A stretch of DNA of 64,000 bases. Source: Bradysia coprophila. Its lineage: Eukaryota > Arthropoda > Insecta > Diptera > Sciaridae. The DNA is taken from assembly GCF_014529535.1 (NCBI RefSeq), contig NW_023503293.1:5102741-5166740 (forward strand). The letters are read 5' to 3'. Each line of letters opens with the position of its first letter. Position 1 is the stretch's first letter. The notes beneath the pieces were generated by a model. That model was not told the DNA's origin. It worked only from the letters and a program-made list of their open reading frames with translations, and ran no database searches. Positions 12,319 through 26,889 of this stretch are shown one piece after another. The translations under genes were made by a program, and so were the position numbers.

Positions 12319-15300
12319 ATGATTTTTCTAAATTATTTCATTGCTTTTTTTCACATATGTTCCTTTGCGTATGGTTATGGTGGAATACCTGTTCGTATAG
12401 GTAAAATTTTTTGTGACAAAGAAAATGTGTTTTGAAAGTCAAGTCTGCAATATTTTCTTCTTTTTTTGATATTCCAATTCGAATGCGTCATTTCGCGATT
12501 GTTCAAATTAATTTGTGTCTTTTTGGATAGGTGGCATATTTACAGAGACCAATAGCGATTTAGAGACTGTATTTCGTAATGCACTAGATCGAAAAAATAG
12601 TGAAAATCATAGGTTCCAATTCATTCCATTAGTGCATCGGGTCGACCCAGATGATAGTTTTGGAGCGGAAAAAATTGGTTTGTTATTTTACATTTTAAAT
12701 ATAAAATGTGAATTTTAACATCTGAATGCTTTCAGCATGTGAATTAGCATCCGATGGTGTTGTCGCTATATTCGGACCGAATTCCATTCAAACATCAAGT
12801 AAGTTAAACACAATCGCTTCTATGGAACTGATGAAACTTAGCAATGAATAAAATCCAAGAAATTGTTGGTTCGGTCTGCAATGAATTGGGTATACCACAC
12901 ATCCTATCTAATTGGAGTCCGGGAGAAGTACGGGATGCAGCCATGCAACATGCCTATACGCTAAATTTTTTCCCCGAAAACAATCTGTTCGCACAAGCGC
13001 TGGCTCAAATTATTGACGATTATGAGTGGAATGGATTTACCTTACTTTACGACAACAATGAAAGTGAGTTTGTCATAAATTCATTTCGTCGCCTTGGCTA
13101 TTAAGGGATCGTTTATAAAGTATGTCACATGTGCGAAAAAGATGCAAGATATGGTTGAAAATGTGAGAGAAAGAGATGCAAATAGTCATCACGCATGACA
13201 CACTTTGTTACGGGAGCAGAAAGTTATTGTACCGAAATACTCTGACTTATATCTTAATGTTGACTAATAACTTTCAAGATGGCATGTGTGTCTCTTATAC
13301 TGTCTTGAACTTGAAAATCCTATCACTCCTCAAATTGTAAAATATTTTTTGTGAAATGGATGAAAAGGTTTGGAAAGACTTCAAGACGTATTGGAGAATC
13401 ATGGACCGGACGATAATGCAATAACAATACTTCAGCTACCTGAAGATGAAGACTATCAACCAATACTGAAATTTATCGAAACTTCACAAGAAAATCACAT
13501 TGTAATTGACTGTGAGCCCGAGAAAGCAATTAAAATATTTAAACAAGCTTTTGGTGTTAAAATGATGGAAGAATATCAGGTTCAGTCAAAATAAAATGAG
13601 CGCCCAACCTGGCACTAACTAACTGCCTTCCACTACTTCCAGAGTTATATCATCACATCGCTTGACTCTCATTTTCTGGATTACAAAGAATTAGGTTTTT
13701 TCCGTGCCAATATCACGGCGATACGTCTGATGGATCCATTGAGTGAAGAAGTGAGAGAGGCCGTTACGAATTGGCAACAAGCTGAAAGGGGACGGAGGGG
13801 ATACACAGGGATTTATGCGGATCGAATTAAAACGGAAACAGCCCTATTCTATGATGCAGTACAGACCTTTTTGGTTGTATTCAACGAATCGAATGCTGCA
13901 GTACCTATTCGATCACATCAATCAAATTGCCGTCAAAATGATAAATGGAATCAGGGCCTGCAATTGGTTAAAGCACTTAAAGAGGTGCTCTGACTTCCTT
14001 AATTACCAAAATAGAAGTTTTCGTCCACTTAAACAAGGAATTTACCATTATAGAAAACCCACAGAGGTATGAGTGGTCGCATTTGCTTCGATAATGATGG
14101 ACATCGCACTGACTTTCATATGGAAGTTTTGGAACTGAACAAAGAGGTCGGCTTCAAGAAAATTGCTATTCTTGATCCCCTGACAATGAAAATTGCTTAT
14201 ACAAGAACATCGGCAGAAGTCTTTTCCCAGGTGACCCAGTCATTGCAGAATAAAACGGTTATCGTTGCGTCCATAATTGGAGCGCCTTTTTTGACCAGGA
14301 GGTACTTTTCAATCGATTTTTTTAAGTAAAGTTTTTTAGTGTGGAGTTTCTGCGGCGCGTCGGATGTGATATGTTGTAGAGATGCTAGGCTAGGACTTTA
14401 TTTGGATGAAATTATGTGAACTGTCCTATCAAATGGGATTTTGAATGATCTAACTGATAGAAAAACTTCCCTTCAAGATTTATTGTTCATATCAATCTTG
14501 ACTTAAAACACATGCTGCAGAAAATCTACGATTTTACACGTGGAAGTAGCAATCCAAAGAGAATGTACACAGGAACGGGAGGGTCTTCTCTGCGACACAC
14601 GTCATGTTATTTATACATTGAGAAAGTAGTTGTCAAAATGCCCATAATCATGTGTACGTCCTTTGTGGATTGGATGACCCCCAACATTTATTTCTGGTAG
14701 AATGTGGTTTGCTTAACTTAAATGCAAATCCTCACTTTCTGACCCGGTTCTTTGCACTAATAAACTACTTTTCTTTTCACTGAAAGGATAGCGAAAGAGG
14801 GCGAAAAATTGGAGGGCAACGAAGAATTTGAAGGTTACTCAAAAGATGTCATCGAAACACTCGCATTGAATATTAAATTTTCCTATAAACTGGAACTTGT
14901 TGACGATAATAAGCAAGGATCGTATGATAAGAAAACGAAAAAGTGGAATGGACTCGTGAAACGTCTTCTTGATCGAGTTGGTGATAACAATTTTTGCTTA
15001 CAAAATGTTGCATGAAAAACAATCGAAGTGTAAGAGTTGATGAGCAGCGAGACATGCTTTTACAGCTCGCATTGATCGTCCTGCTCATTCTCTCACCTCC
15101 TTTGTTATTTATTTAAATTGAAAATAATTTGAATTTTTTGTCCTAATTTGAGCAAAGAAAGCAGATTTGGCGATATGTGACCTAACCATTACCTATGAAC
15201 GACGCACCCAGGTGGATTTTACTATGCCTTTTATGACTTTAGGTATGAACATCGATCATTGAATGGTGGTATCGGATGCTTGCAGTTCAACATTCTTTTT

Positions 15301-17123
15301 TTCTGGCAGGCATAAGCATCCTCTATGCCAAACCTCATAAAGAGCCTCCGGATTTGTTTTCGTTTATGTCTCCGTTGTCGCTGAGCGTGTGGATTTACAT
15401 GGCAACAGCGTATCTGTGCATTTCAGTGCTACTATTCTTTTTGGCTAAGTTAGATACCTTTACTGCCAACGTTACCCTTACGTCGCTAACTTTAATTCAC
15501 AATTTTCAGAACTGCGGCTGACGATTGGGAGAATCCCCATCCTTGCAATACTGATCCCGACGAATTGGAAACAATTTGGAATATGCACAACTGTATTTGG
15601 TTAACAGCTGGATCCATTATGCAGCAGGGTTGTGACATTCTCCCTAAGTGAGTTGGCACAAAATACAGACTACTTTTCGCATCAAATCAACTGTACATTG
15701 ATCGATTCATTTACACGCGTAGGGCAATTTCAACTCGTCTGGCGGCTGGATTATGGTGGTTCTTTGCTCTGATTGTTATTTCCTCTTACACGGCTAATTT
15801 GGCTGCTTTTCTCACAATGGAACGAATGGAGGCTAGCATTGAGAGTGCGGAGGATTTAGCGAAACAGAGCAAGATTAAGTATGGTGGTGTAAAGGACGGA
15901 AGCACAATGGCATTCTTCAAGGTAACGGACGAATCAGCAGCAATTTGTTTTACTTTCATCAGAAATCCAATTTTTCCACATACCAACGAATGTGGGCTGC
16001 TATGGAGTCGGCCGAACCGTCGGTATTCGCTCAGAACAACGAAGAAGGAGTGGACCGAGTGAAAAGGGGAAATCGTATGTATGCCTTTCTCATGGAATCC
16101 ACCTTGATTGAGTACCACTCCAATCGAAATTGCAATTTAACACAAGTCGGTGGTTTGTTAGACTCAAAAGGTTACGGAATAGCGATGCCAGTTAGTAAGT
16201 CTTTGTTTCTTCTTTGAAGCTACAAGTCCACCGACCACATTGGTTCTGATGGTTATTTTTCAGATTCACCATATCGAAGTCTCATAAGTGAAGCGGTCTT
16301 GAAGCTGCAAGAAGATGGAACACTTCAACGTCTGAAAACGAAGTGGTGGAAAGACGAAAATCTAAAAGGTAAGCGTTGTACGAACACGAATGACAATTGT
16401 GGTCTGTTTGTGTGGATCTATTCGAAGCAATGTATCAAAAAAAATTCTGAAACATGTGAGAGATACTGCTGATCTCAGAACACTTGGTTGAGTTTACTCA
16501 TAATCCCATTTCGATCTTGAGTGTTAATAGGCTTTAAGTGAAAAGATTTAATGAAGGGTACTTGATACCCGGCCATAAGTACATCACCTGAGTACAACCC
16601 TTCCTCAACTCGTAATAAGCATCTCCCAAAGATTCTGCAGGAAGGCAATCTCCATTCACACTACATTTTCTATATTCTATTTTTACTGTTGCAGTAAATT
16701 GCGATGAGGGTAAACAGGGCGCTACTGCAACTCCAGAACTGGGCATGGCCAATGTTGGTGGCGTATTTTTAGTATTAGCTTGTGGATTGGGAGTGTCGAT
16801 TCTCATCGGAATTTTGGAGTTTCTGTGGAATGTCAGCAAGGTTTCCGTAGCCGAAAAGGTTTGAACTGACTGTCTAGTTCTCCGTTCCTCTGTTAATATC
16901 CACACACAAAAAATAATAATCTCAGATCACCCAGTGGGAAGCATTCAAAGCTGAGGTGTTGTTCGCCCTCGACATTCGAATAACAACGAAACCAGTGAAC
17001 AAAGCCCCATCGGAAAGATCTCGTTCAGTGTCGAACCGTTCGTCGAAAAGTCTTGAAGCGGACCAAGCGATCGTGCCAGGATGGAGATTCAATTTGGAAG
17101 AGAAACAGCGGAATAAAGCTTAA
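12319..17123 (+). CDS. Kainate-type ionotropic glutamate receptor (copy 2)
   Basis: Paralogue of the minus-strand receptor, 921 aa in 16 exons: 12319-12400, 12531-12677, 12736-12798, 12842-13063, 13368-13579, 13643-13984, 14054-14301, 14787-14976, 15158-15242, 15310-15448, 15510-15647, 15723-15921, 15963-16194, 16264-16368, 16695-16858, 16926-17123. Phases agree at every junction. Exon 4 could instead start at 12860 (six residues shorter), which matches the other copy. The order is signal peptide, amino-terminal domain, S1 with [10 protein letters not shown]1, pore loop SIMQQGCD (Gln at Q/R), M3 [12 protein letters not shown]2 with GGSTMAFFK and LMEST, M4, and a basic serine-rich tail ([14 protein letters not shown]). 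Exon 6 of the other copy is split here by an extra 69-nt intron. Predicted as a functional channel subunit in neurons or muscle. Confidence 0.93.
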
Positions 17124-17183
17124 AATTTTGTCGATTTATTCAGGATGTTAATCAATTTGATGTTTATTTGATGAAAAAAGAAA

Positions 17184-20293
<3,110 letters not shown>

Positions 20294-21279
20294 ATGGCAA
20301 ACAGCAAATTCGATTACGTTCGAACATTTGAACTGGATGACAAAATAATTCCGAACGTTTGGATTGTGGTACGAATTGATGGCAAAGCATTTCACAAATT
20401 CTCAGACAAACATCAATTCGTTAAACCGAATGATGATCGAGGTGAGAGATCTTGCCACTGTCTCTGAATATACAAATTCTAACTACAGTTTGCCCCGGTC
20501 GTCTTTGCATGGCAAAATAGGTTTAAATCTGATGAACCATGCCGCTACCACAGTGATGCAGGAATTCTGTGATATTGTCCTGGCGTACGGACAAAGTGAC
20601 GAGTATTCGTTTGTCTTCCACAAATCAACAAATTTGTACAATCGCCGGTCCGCTAAGATTATGTCAAATGTTTGCAGTCTTTTCACTGCATCCTACTGTT
20701 TCAATTGGGCGAAATGGTTCGACTCGGACAAATTGAAATATCCGCCCAGTTTCGATGGGAGAATAGTGCTGTATCCATCGGATCAGAATTTGAAAGACTA
20801 CCTCAGTTGGAGACAGGCAGACGTGCACATCAACAATTTATATAACACGGCGTTTTGGAATTTAGTTCTTAAGGCGGGATTGACCAATGCACAGGTGATT
20901 ATGAAATTGCGCCTCGGTTATAAAATCTTACTCAGACATTTCTCCGCACACCAAGGCTGAAGCTGAACTCCGTGGCACGTTCTCAGCCGACAAGAATGAG
21001 TTGCTGTTTTCCAAATTCGGAATCAATTACAATAATCTGCCATCCATGTACCGGAAGGGAACCACTTTACTGCGGAAGAAAGTCCAAGCCGAAGGAATGA
21101 AAAATGCAAAACAGTTTATCGTACCGCTCCATGTGGACATGATACGTGAGAAATTCTGGACGGATCACAGCGAAATTTTGGATAAAACAACGCCGCAAGC
21201 TTACGAATTTGAGAAGAATGAAGACGATAGCACCACCATTCCTAGGCTAGTTCAAATGCAAGTCGATAAGAAAATATAG
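20294..21279 (+). CDS. THG1: tRNA(His) guanylyltransferase
   Basis: Adds the extra 5' G(-1) to tRNA-His, the identity mark for histidyl-tRNA synthetase. 281 aa in three exons: 20294-20441, 20521-20894, 20956-21279, with GT-AG introns of 79 and 61 nt. Landmarks are [11 protein letters not shown] at the N-terminus, [14 protein letters not shown] (palm, metal-binding Asp), [21 protein letters not shown] (second metal Asp) and [11 protein letters not shown]. The C-terminal segment with [13 protein letters not shown] follows. Length and motif order match the family (about 270-300 aa). The start was chosen because ANSKFDYVR directly follows the ATG. The gene looks intact. Confidence 0.95.
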
Positions 21280-22706
21280 ATTTTTGTTTCAATTGTAATT
21301 ATGTGTTGTTGATTGAAAGCAGCAATTCGCTAGGCATGCACATCCGCAAATGGTTAACTGTTTTACAAACAGTAATTCAATCAAGGACAGAATTCAATTC
21401 AATGAATTTCTTGTGTTCGATAAATGATTCAGTCATCCACACCACGACTCCAACCCAGAGCTTAATGGTGAGACAGTTGACTCGCGATAGTCACATTTTT
21501 CGATTCAAACTGACGTACAACCGGAGATGTTCCTGGTTGTCTACCAAAGTATTCACTTATTCAAAAGTGTTAAGAATTTCTGAGCAGAGCAGAAAATTCT
21601 CTGCAGATGCTTTCATGTCTTAATTCCGAATTATTGCGAATGACCATCCAATTGATGTCAATCTGAAACACAGATGGACAGAGATGGACAGGAATGGATG
21701 TGTAAAGAGGAAGAAAAGGCGATTATTACGTTGATTGGCGAGTTATGATTCACTTCAGATTATACTCGTCAATGAGTATATGGAAGAGAAACGGGCAAGA
21801 TATGTTTAGTCCCAATTGTACCAAAGCCTTAAGTTTCTCTTTCGATTGATAACCGAGCGCTCTTCTTTGGTTACCATACAATGCGTGCAGTGTTTCTCAG
21901 AACAAGGTGAGAAATAAGTAATCCGAGTACTAAACTGCCATAGATATCCACGAATATTTACCGGAAATGTGAGCACATATTGGAAATATGCAAGGTCATT
22001 GTCAGGGTTGCTTTTTAAGTCGTATTAAACACCATACGCTCCGAAATCGATTATGTTTGAACTGATTTCCTGTCTGGAATTCTACATAGCATTACCTTTT
22101 GTTCAGGCACACACCTCACTCGATTTCATATGTCATGCTTTGTAGATTCTATCCGGACATAAGCAGGGGAGCCGACTTGTATTTTTGAATAGCAGTGCCC
22201 CCGATAAACGTTTCATTCATCGTTCTGTAAAAGAACTACTCAAAAATTGGTCGTGCGGCAACCTTAAAATGTAACACTTAAAAAAATGGTTTTCGGAAAA
22301 ATGATCAGCTGGTTCCAGCGGCCATGGCACACCATGTCCATTTTGGAAATAAAATAATTTTTTTAAATCACTCCACCCTATTGTATATAGTAAGTCATGG
22401 TCGGTAAACTCAAGTCTTATGCCTATTTCAGTATCCCACCCTACTTTACGGCCATGGAGCTTGTATGAATGCTGTGAAGTCAGACTGGACGGTCCTGTCG
22501 TACTTGCTCTCAGCATTCAAGAATTTTGTCTAAATATTCGGCATGCTTACGATGTAACGCAGTAATTTACCTTTGATAATCCATTTTGGGAACTCACTTC
22601 TCCTCGTAGCCATTATTCCAATTTGTATTTTAAAAATATCGTTCAGAATTCTGATCAGTTTTGGATCATTGGAACATACCTCGACGTTTACTCATACCAA
22701 TTGTGT
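21280..22706. other. Intergenic, nothing recognised
   Basis: It holds the THG1 3' flank and short open frames without family resemblance. I searched by eye for the missing N-terminal exons of the TBRG1-like gene and did not find them. Confidence 0.35.
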
Positions 22707-22882
22707 GTTTCAGTCGGTTTTTTTTTCCATCAAACTACTCCGCTCACACTAATCAGTCGATGTGCACATAATGTTTGCTGGTTGTTCGAAAATGGCAAAA
22801 CTAATTTCTTATATTTTACGACCTGTGTAAAACTCAATTCCATTGTTCACGTCAATTTCCATGCACTCCAATTATTATTATT
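22707..22882 (+). repeat. Dispersed repeat, copy 1
   Basis: About 175 bp with roughly 90 percent identity to 35829-36010 in the same orientation. Shared blocks include ACTCCGCTCACACTAATCAG and GTTCGAAAATGGCAAAACTA. No terminal inverted repeats are visible. It is a fragment of an unidentified interspersed repeat. It lies just upstream of the first recognisable TBRG1 exon. Confidence 0.7.
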
Positions 22883-23006
22883 TGTCGATGTAGTAGTGGT
22901 CGAAATATTTGCGACTGAAGAAAACCATCAAGTATACTCGTACTCGACACATTACTAACAGTAAACATTTGCCGTGACTAAGACTCTTCTATGATGCAAC
23001 CATAGA

Positions 23007-23907
23007 CAAATGCAGCGCTATGTTACCAAGTTGTTCAGATCCAGGAAAGCATTCTCTGCGTCAAGGAAGAGCGGCGCTTTTTATTCAAACGATTAATGGA
23101 ACACGACAGTGATCTGTTGAACGAACTGAAACCAATCAAAAGTGAAGAAACTGGCAATGTGACCAAGAAGATTAAGAAACGTTCCAATTCCGAAGCCAGT
23201 TCGAAGAGTCGCGTCAGTCCCACAGCCAAAGCGACGAAGAAAATGGAATCGGCTCAACAGAATCAACAGCAATTCGTTCAGACGATTTCCATCAATCAAA
23301 ATGGTCGTCCCATCTATCCGATAACAATCGGAAACTTGTCCATTCATGACTTGGGCGCAATAATTGTTGATCGTCCCGGATATCATACGGAAAATTGGAT
23401 TTATCCGATTGGCTTTGTGTCGACAAGAATCTACGGTCACATCAAGGAGCCGCACAGAAAGTGTCTGTACACATGCAAAATCATCGACTGCGGGGACTAT
23501 CCACGATTCGAAATAATTCCCGAATCAAGCCGGAATTTATAATCGCAGGTCCTTCCGCCGACCTGTGCCATGCGGCCCTGTTACAAACAATGAACCACAA
23601 TTCGGACGGCTGTGAGTTGGCTGTTATTCCGCAAGGCGAATATTTTTTTGGACTGGCTCATCGGCCATTGCAACGCTGTTGCAATCGTCCACAGTCATCA
23701 AGGAATTGGTCAATTTCAAAGAATTTCCGCAGGACATTTTCACCATCGAACGGGAATATGATCCCACAATCAGTTACGATGCGCTGCAGAAATATTTATT
23801 GCCGGTGTCGACATACCATACTGTTCCAATGGTTCCGAAGGAGGAACTGCCGCCGGAGGAGTTATTGGAACAGTGGGACGGAACTTCATGTTTTTTTACT
23901 TTACCAT
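23007..23907 (+). pseudogene. TBRG1-like (FYRN/FYRC) gene copy, 5'-incomplete with two frameshifts
   Basis: Resembles transforming growth factor beta regulator 1, a nuclear protein with FYRN and FYRC domains. The first visible exon begins after an AG at 23005-23006 with NAALCYQV and continues through VKEERRFLFKRLMEHDSD. A linker rich in Lys, Ser and Gln follows, then FYRN (ENWIYPIGFVSTRIYGHIK). Near 23525 the frame shifts by one base before the FYRC core (AGPSADLCHAALLQ, GEYFFGLAH). It shifts again near 23661, where a single missing C would restore the frame, and then runs to TAA at 23907. N-terminal exons were not found. The frameshifts mean pseudogene or base-calling errors; both are possible. 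Confidence 0.7.
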
Positions 23908-24330
23908 AAGACGACAATGTGTGATGTTTCGATGTGGGATGTGATGTGTCGAAAAATAAATCGTAGAACAAGACCATCCTAAACTGTGCGTTTACTTTAC
24001 CAAGTTGCCGTTCTGTGAGGATGGCCTTGATATCTATAGCATTGAACTAAGAACTTCACTACTTGAGTCTTAGTGTGCTTCTGAGTATCTGAACGTGAAC
24101 AGTATATTGCCTCCCTAAACTAGCGATAACAACAATCTTAGTAAGTACTCAAGGAATTAACTTTTAACATCCCAGTACGGGATGTGCGGGTAATAAAATC
24201 TTTATTTTCTCCATTTAACAAAAAAAATCACAAAAAAAATTCTCTGGCTCGGGCGGTGATTTCGAATTTTAAAAAAAAACAAAAAATGACTTCACATACC
24301 ACTATGGTTGCTTCAACACTTTCCTCGTCA

Positions 24331-25970
24331 TCACTTTCCGTCATCGTCTTCAGAAATATCCGATTCAACGTACTCTTCATTCTCATCTTCATCGATAATT
24401 TTACGCTTTACCTTCGTTGCCTTAGTGTCGCTGACCGGTTCAACTGCTCCACCGCTCGATCGATGGTGGAAGACAAACGAGACACATTTGGCCACTTCCC
24501 ATGCGTTAGTCAGAATCGTATCCGGCAGTCCTTTGTTATTTGTGCAATGGTACCACTGTGACAGAGCGGACGTACAATCGGAGTCCTCCGCACACCCCCC
24601 CTGAACAAAAATAAAGTTTTACCGAAAATGCACCCAAAAATTGATTGCTGTTCTCAATAGAGGGACCCTAGAGGAGTTCAAAACGATGGTCCGTTAAGCT
24701 GGACCAGATGCTTCCCCACACCCATACAACTAACGAAAAAATTGTATGGGTTGGGGAAGGATCTGGTCCAGCTTAACGGACCATCGTTTTGAACTCCTCT
24801 AGGGTCCCTCTATTGAGAACAGCAATCAATTTTTGGGTGCATTTTCGGTAAAACTTTATTTTTGTTCAGGGCGGGTGTGTCCGAAGGTAGTTTCGATTGA
24901 ACGTTATTGAAGCAACGTTTACATTTGAATCTAGTGGGGAGAGATTGAAACGGTTTGGTATGAGTTTGGTGGGAAAATGAAAACCAGTGCGAGATCCACT
25001 TACTTCTCATGAGTGTCGGACAGACAGTTCTCCTCCAGTCGAAACAGGTGCCGCAGATCGTCCTTTGTGAAATGTCGTTCCCCATCTTCATTTTGATCGA
25101 CCACTGTATTCGACAGTGCCTTTTTGTGTGCTTGCCGTTGAAAGATTTTCTCTTCAATCGATCCGGTCTGCAAATAAAAAATCGATTTTTCATATGCCCT
25201 TCATAACCGACCAGACAGCCATTACCATCAGCAGTCTGTATATGAAACAAGGTTTCTTCTGGCCATCTCTCCACACTCGTGCCATAGCTTGTTCGCCATT
25301 AGCTAGATTCCAGTCCGGGTCGAACATGATGAGTCGATTGGCGCCTATGAGATTCAAACCGCAACCGCCAGCCTTCGAGCTGAACATGAAAATGAATTGA
25401 TCCGATTCGAGTTTGTTGAATTCGTCGACCACTTTGCTTCGTTTCTTTATTGTCATTGAGCCGTCCAGACGAACGTAACGGTAGCCTCGTTTACGGCACA
25501 GTTTTTCGAACAGGTCCAGAGTTTGGGTGTAATTTGACACCAGCACAATTTTGTCGGTCGTATTGGCTTTGATGCTCGCTAACATCACATCCAGCAACAT
25601 AATCTTGCTGCCGAGTTCGGGTCGCAGTTCTCTGAAACGAAAATATTTTCAAAATTCGATTTTCGCGATAGAAAAAGGGTCATGAACACACTTCACGCTG
25701 TAATCGGCCGGCAGAATTTTAGCAGCATTCTCGAAACCCTCAGCCCGTTCCATAATTTTGTCGTAGATCAAATCCGGATGATTGCACAGTTTCTTCAGCG
25801 AAGTGATGTTACTCAATGCAGTCAGACTCGCTTTCACTTCCGATTTGTTCAAAACATTTATTCTTTATCGAATCCGATGCAATGAAGCTTTTGTACAGCG
25901 CCTTTTGAAGGGGCGTCAGCTCCACGCAAACTAAGGAAGTCTTAGATTTGATTTCTCGAAAATATATTCT
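24331..25970 (-). pseudogene. RAD54-like recombination helicase copy, 5'-truncated and disrupted
   Basis: RAD54 is an SNF2-family ATPase that remodels Rad51 filaments in homologous recombination. Only the C-terminal half is here. Segments read on the minus strand are about 25960-25692, 25631-25226, 25167-25004, 24930-24880 and 24586-24331, with GT-AG introns. Recognisable parts are [94 protein letters not shown] and the C-terminal zinc-binding part ([24 protein letters not shown]). Defects: no N-terminal ATPase lobe, a one-base frameshift near 25867, a transposon inside the last exon, and NLANGEQ where the family has the near-invariant NPANDEQ. This argues for a decayed duplicate. Confidence 0.8.
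24591..24879. mobile_element. Foldback MITE inserted in the RAD54 coding exon
   Basis: A 289-bp palindrome with arms of about 125 bp and ends CACACCC. It is flanked by the 4-bp duplication TCCG (24587-24590 and 24880-24883). Removing the element and one TCCG joins the coding sequence in frame as KLPSEDSDC, as expected for RAD54. The element is therefore a genuine insertion into an exon. The central loop lies at about 24716-24737. The arms are nearly identical, suggesting a fairly recent insertion. Confidence 0.9.
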
Positions 25971-26183
25971 GCAACGACAAAGTCACGACGAAGTCATAGA
26001 TTTAATGATTGCATGGCGATACGAATACCGTTTGTAAGCCTTCTCAAGGCATTTGATTCAGGTAATTAGCTAATTTGGTATTTAATTAAAAACTGCGGTA
26101 TTTAAAAGAAAATGCAAGTTTTTTTATCATCCGTTCAGACACACACGCGATACACGATTTTTCAAATTAATTAATCAAATTAT

Positions 26184-26889
26184 TCAAATTTGTGTACGAT
26201 TGCGCGAATTGGCAATGAGTTTTTGCGTCAAATCAAGAAATACTGTTTGCCGTAGGTCAAATAACTGTCGGTACAGTCTTTCCAATTCGTCCGACGCCTG
26301 TGGGAGTTTTTCCATGTCTCTAGCAGCTTTTCGAAAGTAATCAAGCTCGTCCTTGATGTCCGCTTGGATGACATTCCGAGCGCGCCTTGCTGAAATTGTC
26401 AAAAATGTTATTTATAATTGGATTTGACAAAAAAAAAAAACATTCACAACCTTCTCCAAATCCATCGGACGAAACTGGAAGACAAATAAACAATTAACCC
26501 AGAAACAATTAAGCCAGAAAACATGCAAAAAAATCGTTAAATGACTTACCGGATAATTCTGATCCAGAAGAAGAATCAAGTCTTCTTCGTTGGCGTGGTG
26601 GTGTAGGGATGGTTGAAATTGTTGGACGTTCCAATGACATTGTAATATTTCGATCCATTGGCCCTTGCTGTCCATTAACGGTCCCATCTGGATTCTCGTT
26701 CAATACGGCCCGATTAACATTTTCATTCACGTTTGGTATCAGTACGTTCTGGTTTATTGAATCGAACGCGTCCGCTGAAAATGCCTGTCCATATGACAAA
26801 TTCAAATTACGGGTGCCACTAGAACTGGAACTATGCGCTTGAAATTCCTGGCCTGACAAAGAGGCATCGAACTTCGATTCATTTTCCAT
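26184..26889 (-). CDS. Unknown three-exon gene, 189 aa
   Basis: I do not recognise this protein. Exons 26889-26550, 26474-26451 (24 nt) and 26389-26184 join in frame through good splice sites (CCG|GTAAG, CTTCCAG|T, AAG|GTTGT, TTTCAG|C) to a TGA stop. The N-terminal 113 residues are low-complexity, rich in Ser, Asn, Gln and Pro, and end in the basic stretch PPRQRRRLDSSSGSELS. The C-terminal 70 residues (KDELDYFRKAARDMEKL, ERLYRQLFDLRQTV) look like an alpha-helical coiled coil. It lies upstream of the RAD54 fragment on the same strand, where missing RAD54 exons would be expected. It may be a chimeric or TE-linked gene; function unknown. Confidence 0.55.

Noticed and set aside
13985-14068. Apparent stop and frame break between receptor copy 2 exons 6 and 7
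   Set aside because: Resolved by a normal 69-nt GT-AG intron (13985-14053). The joined reading [12 protein letters not shown] is in frame with the paralogue.
14512-14700. 62-codon ORF in receptor copy 2
   Set aside because: Lies wholly inside intron 7 (14302-14786) and matches nothing.
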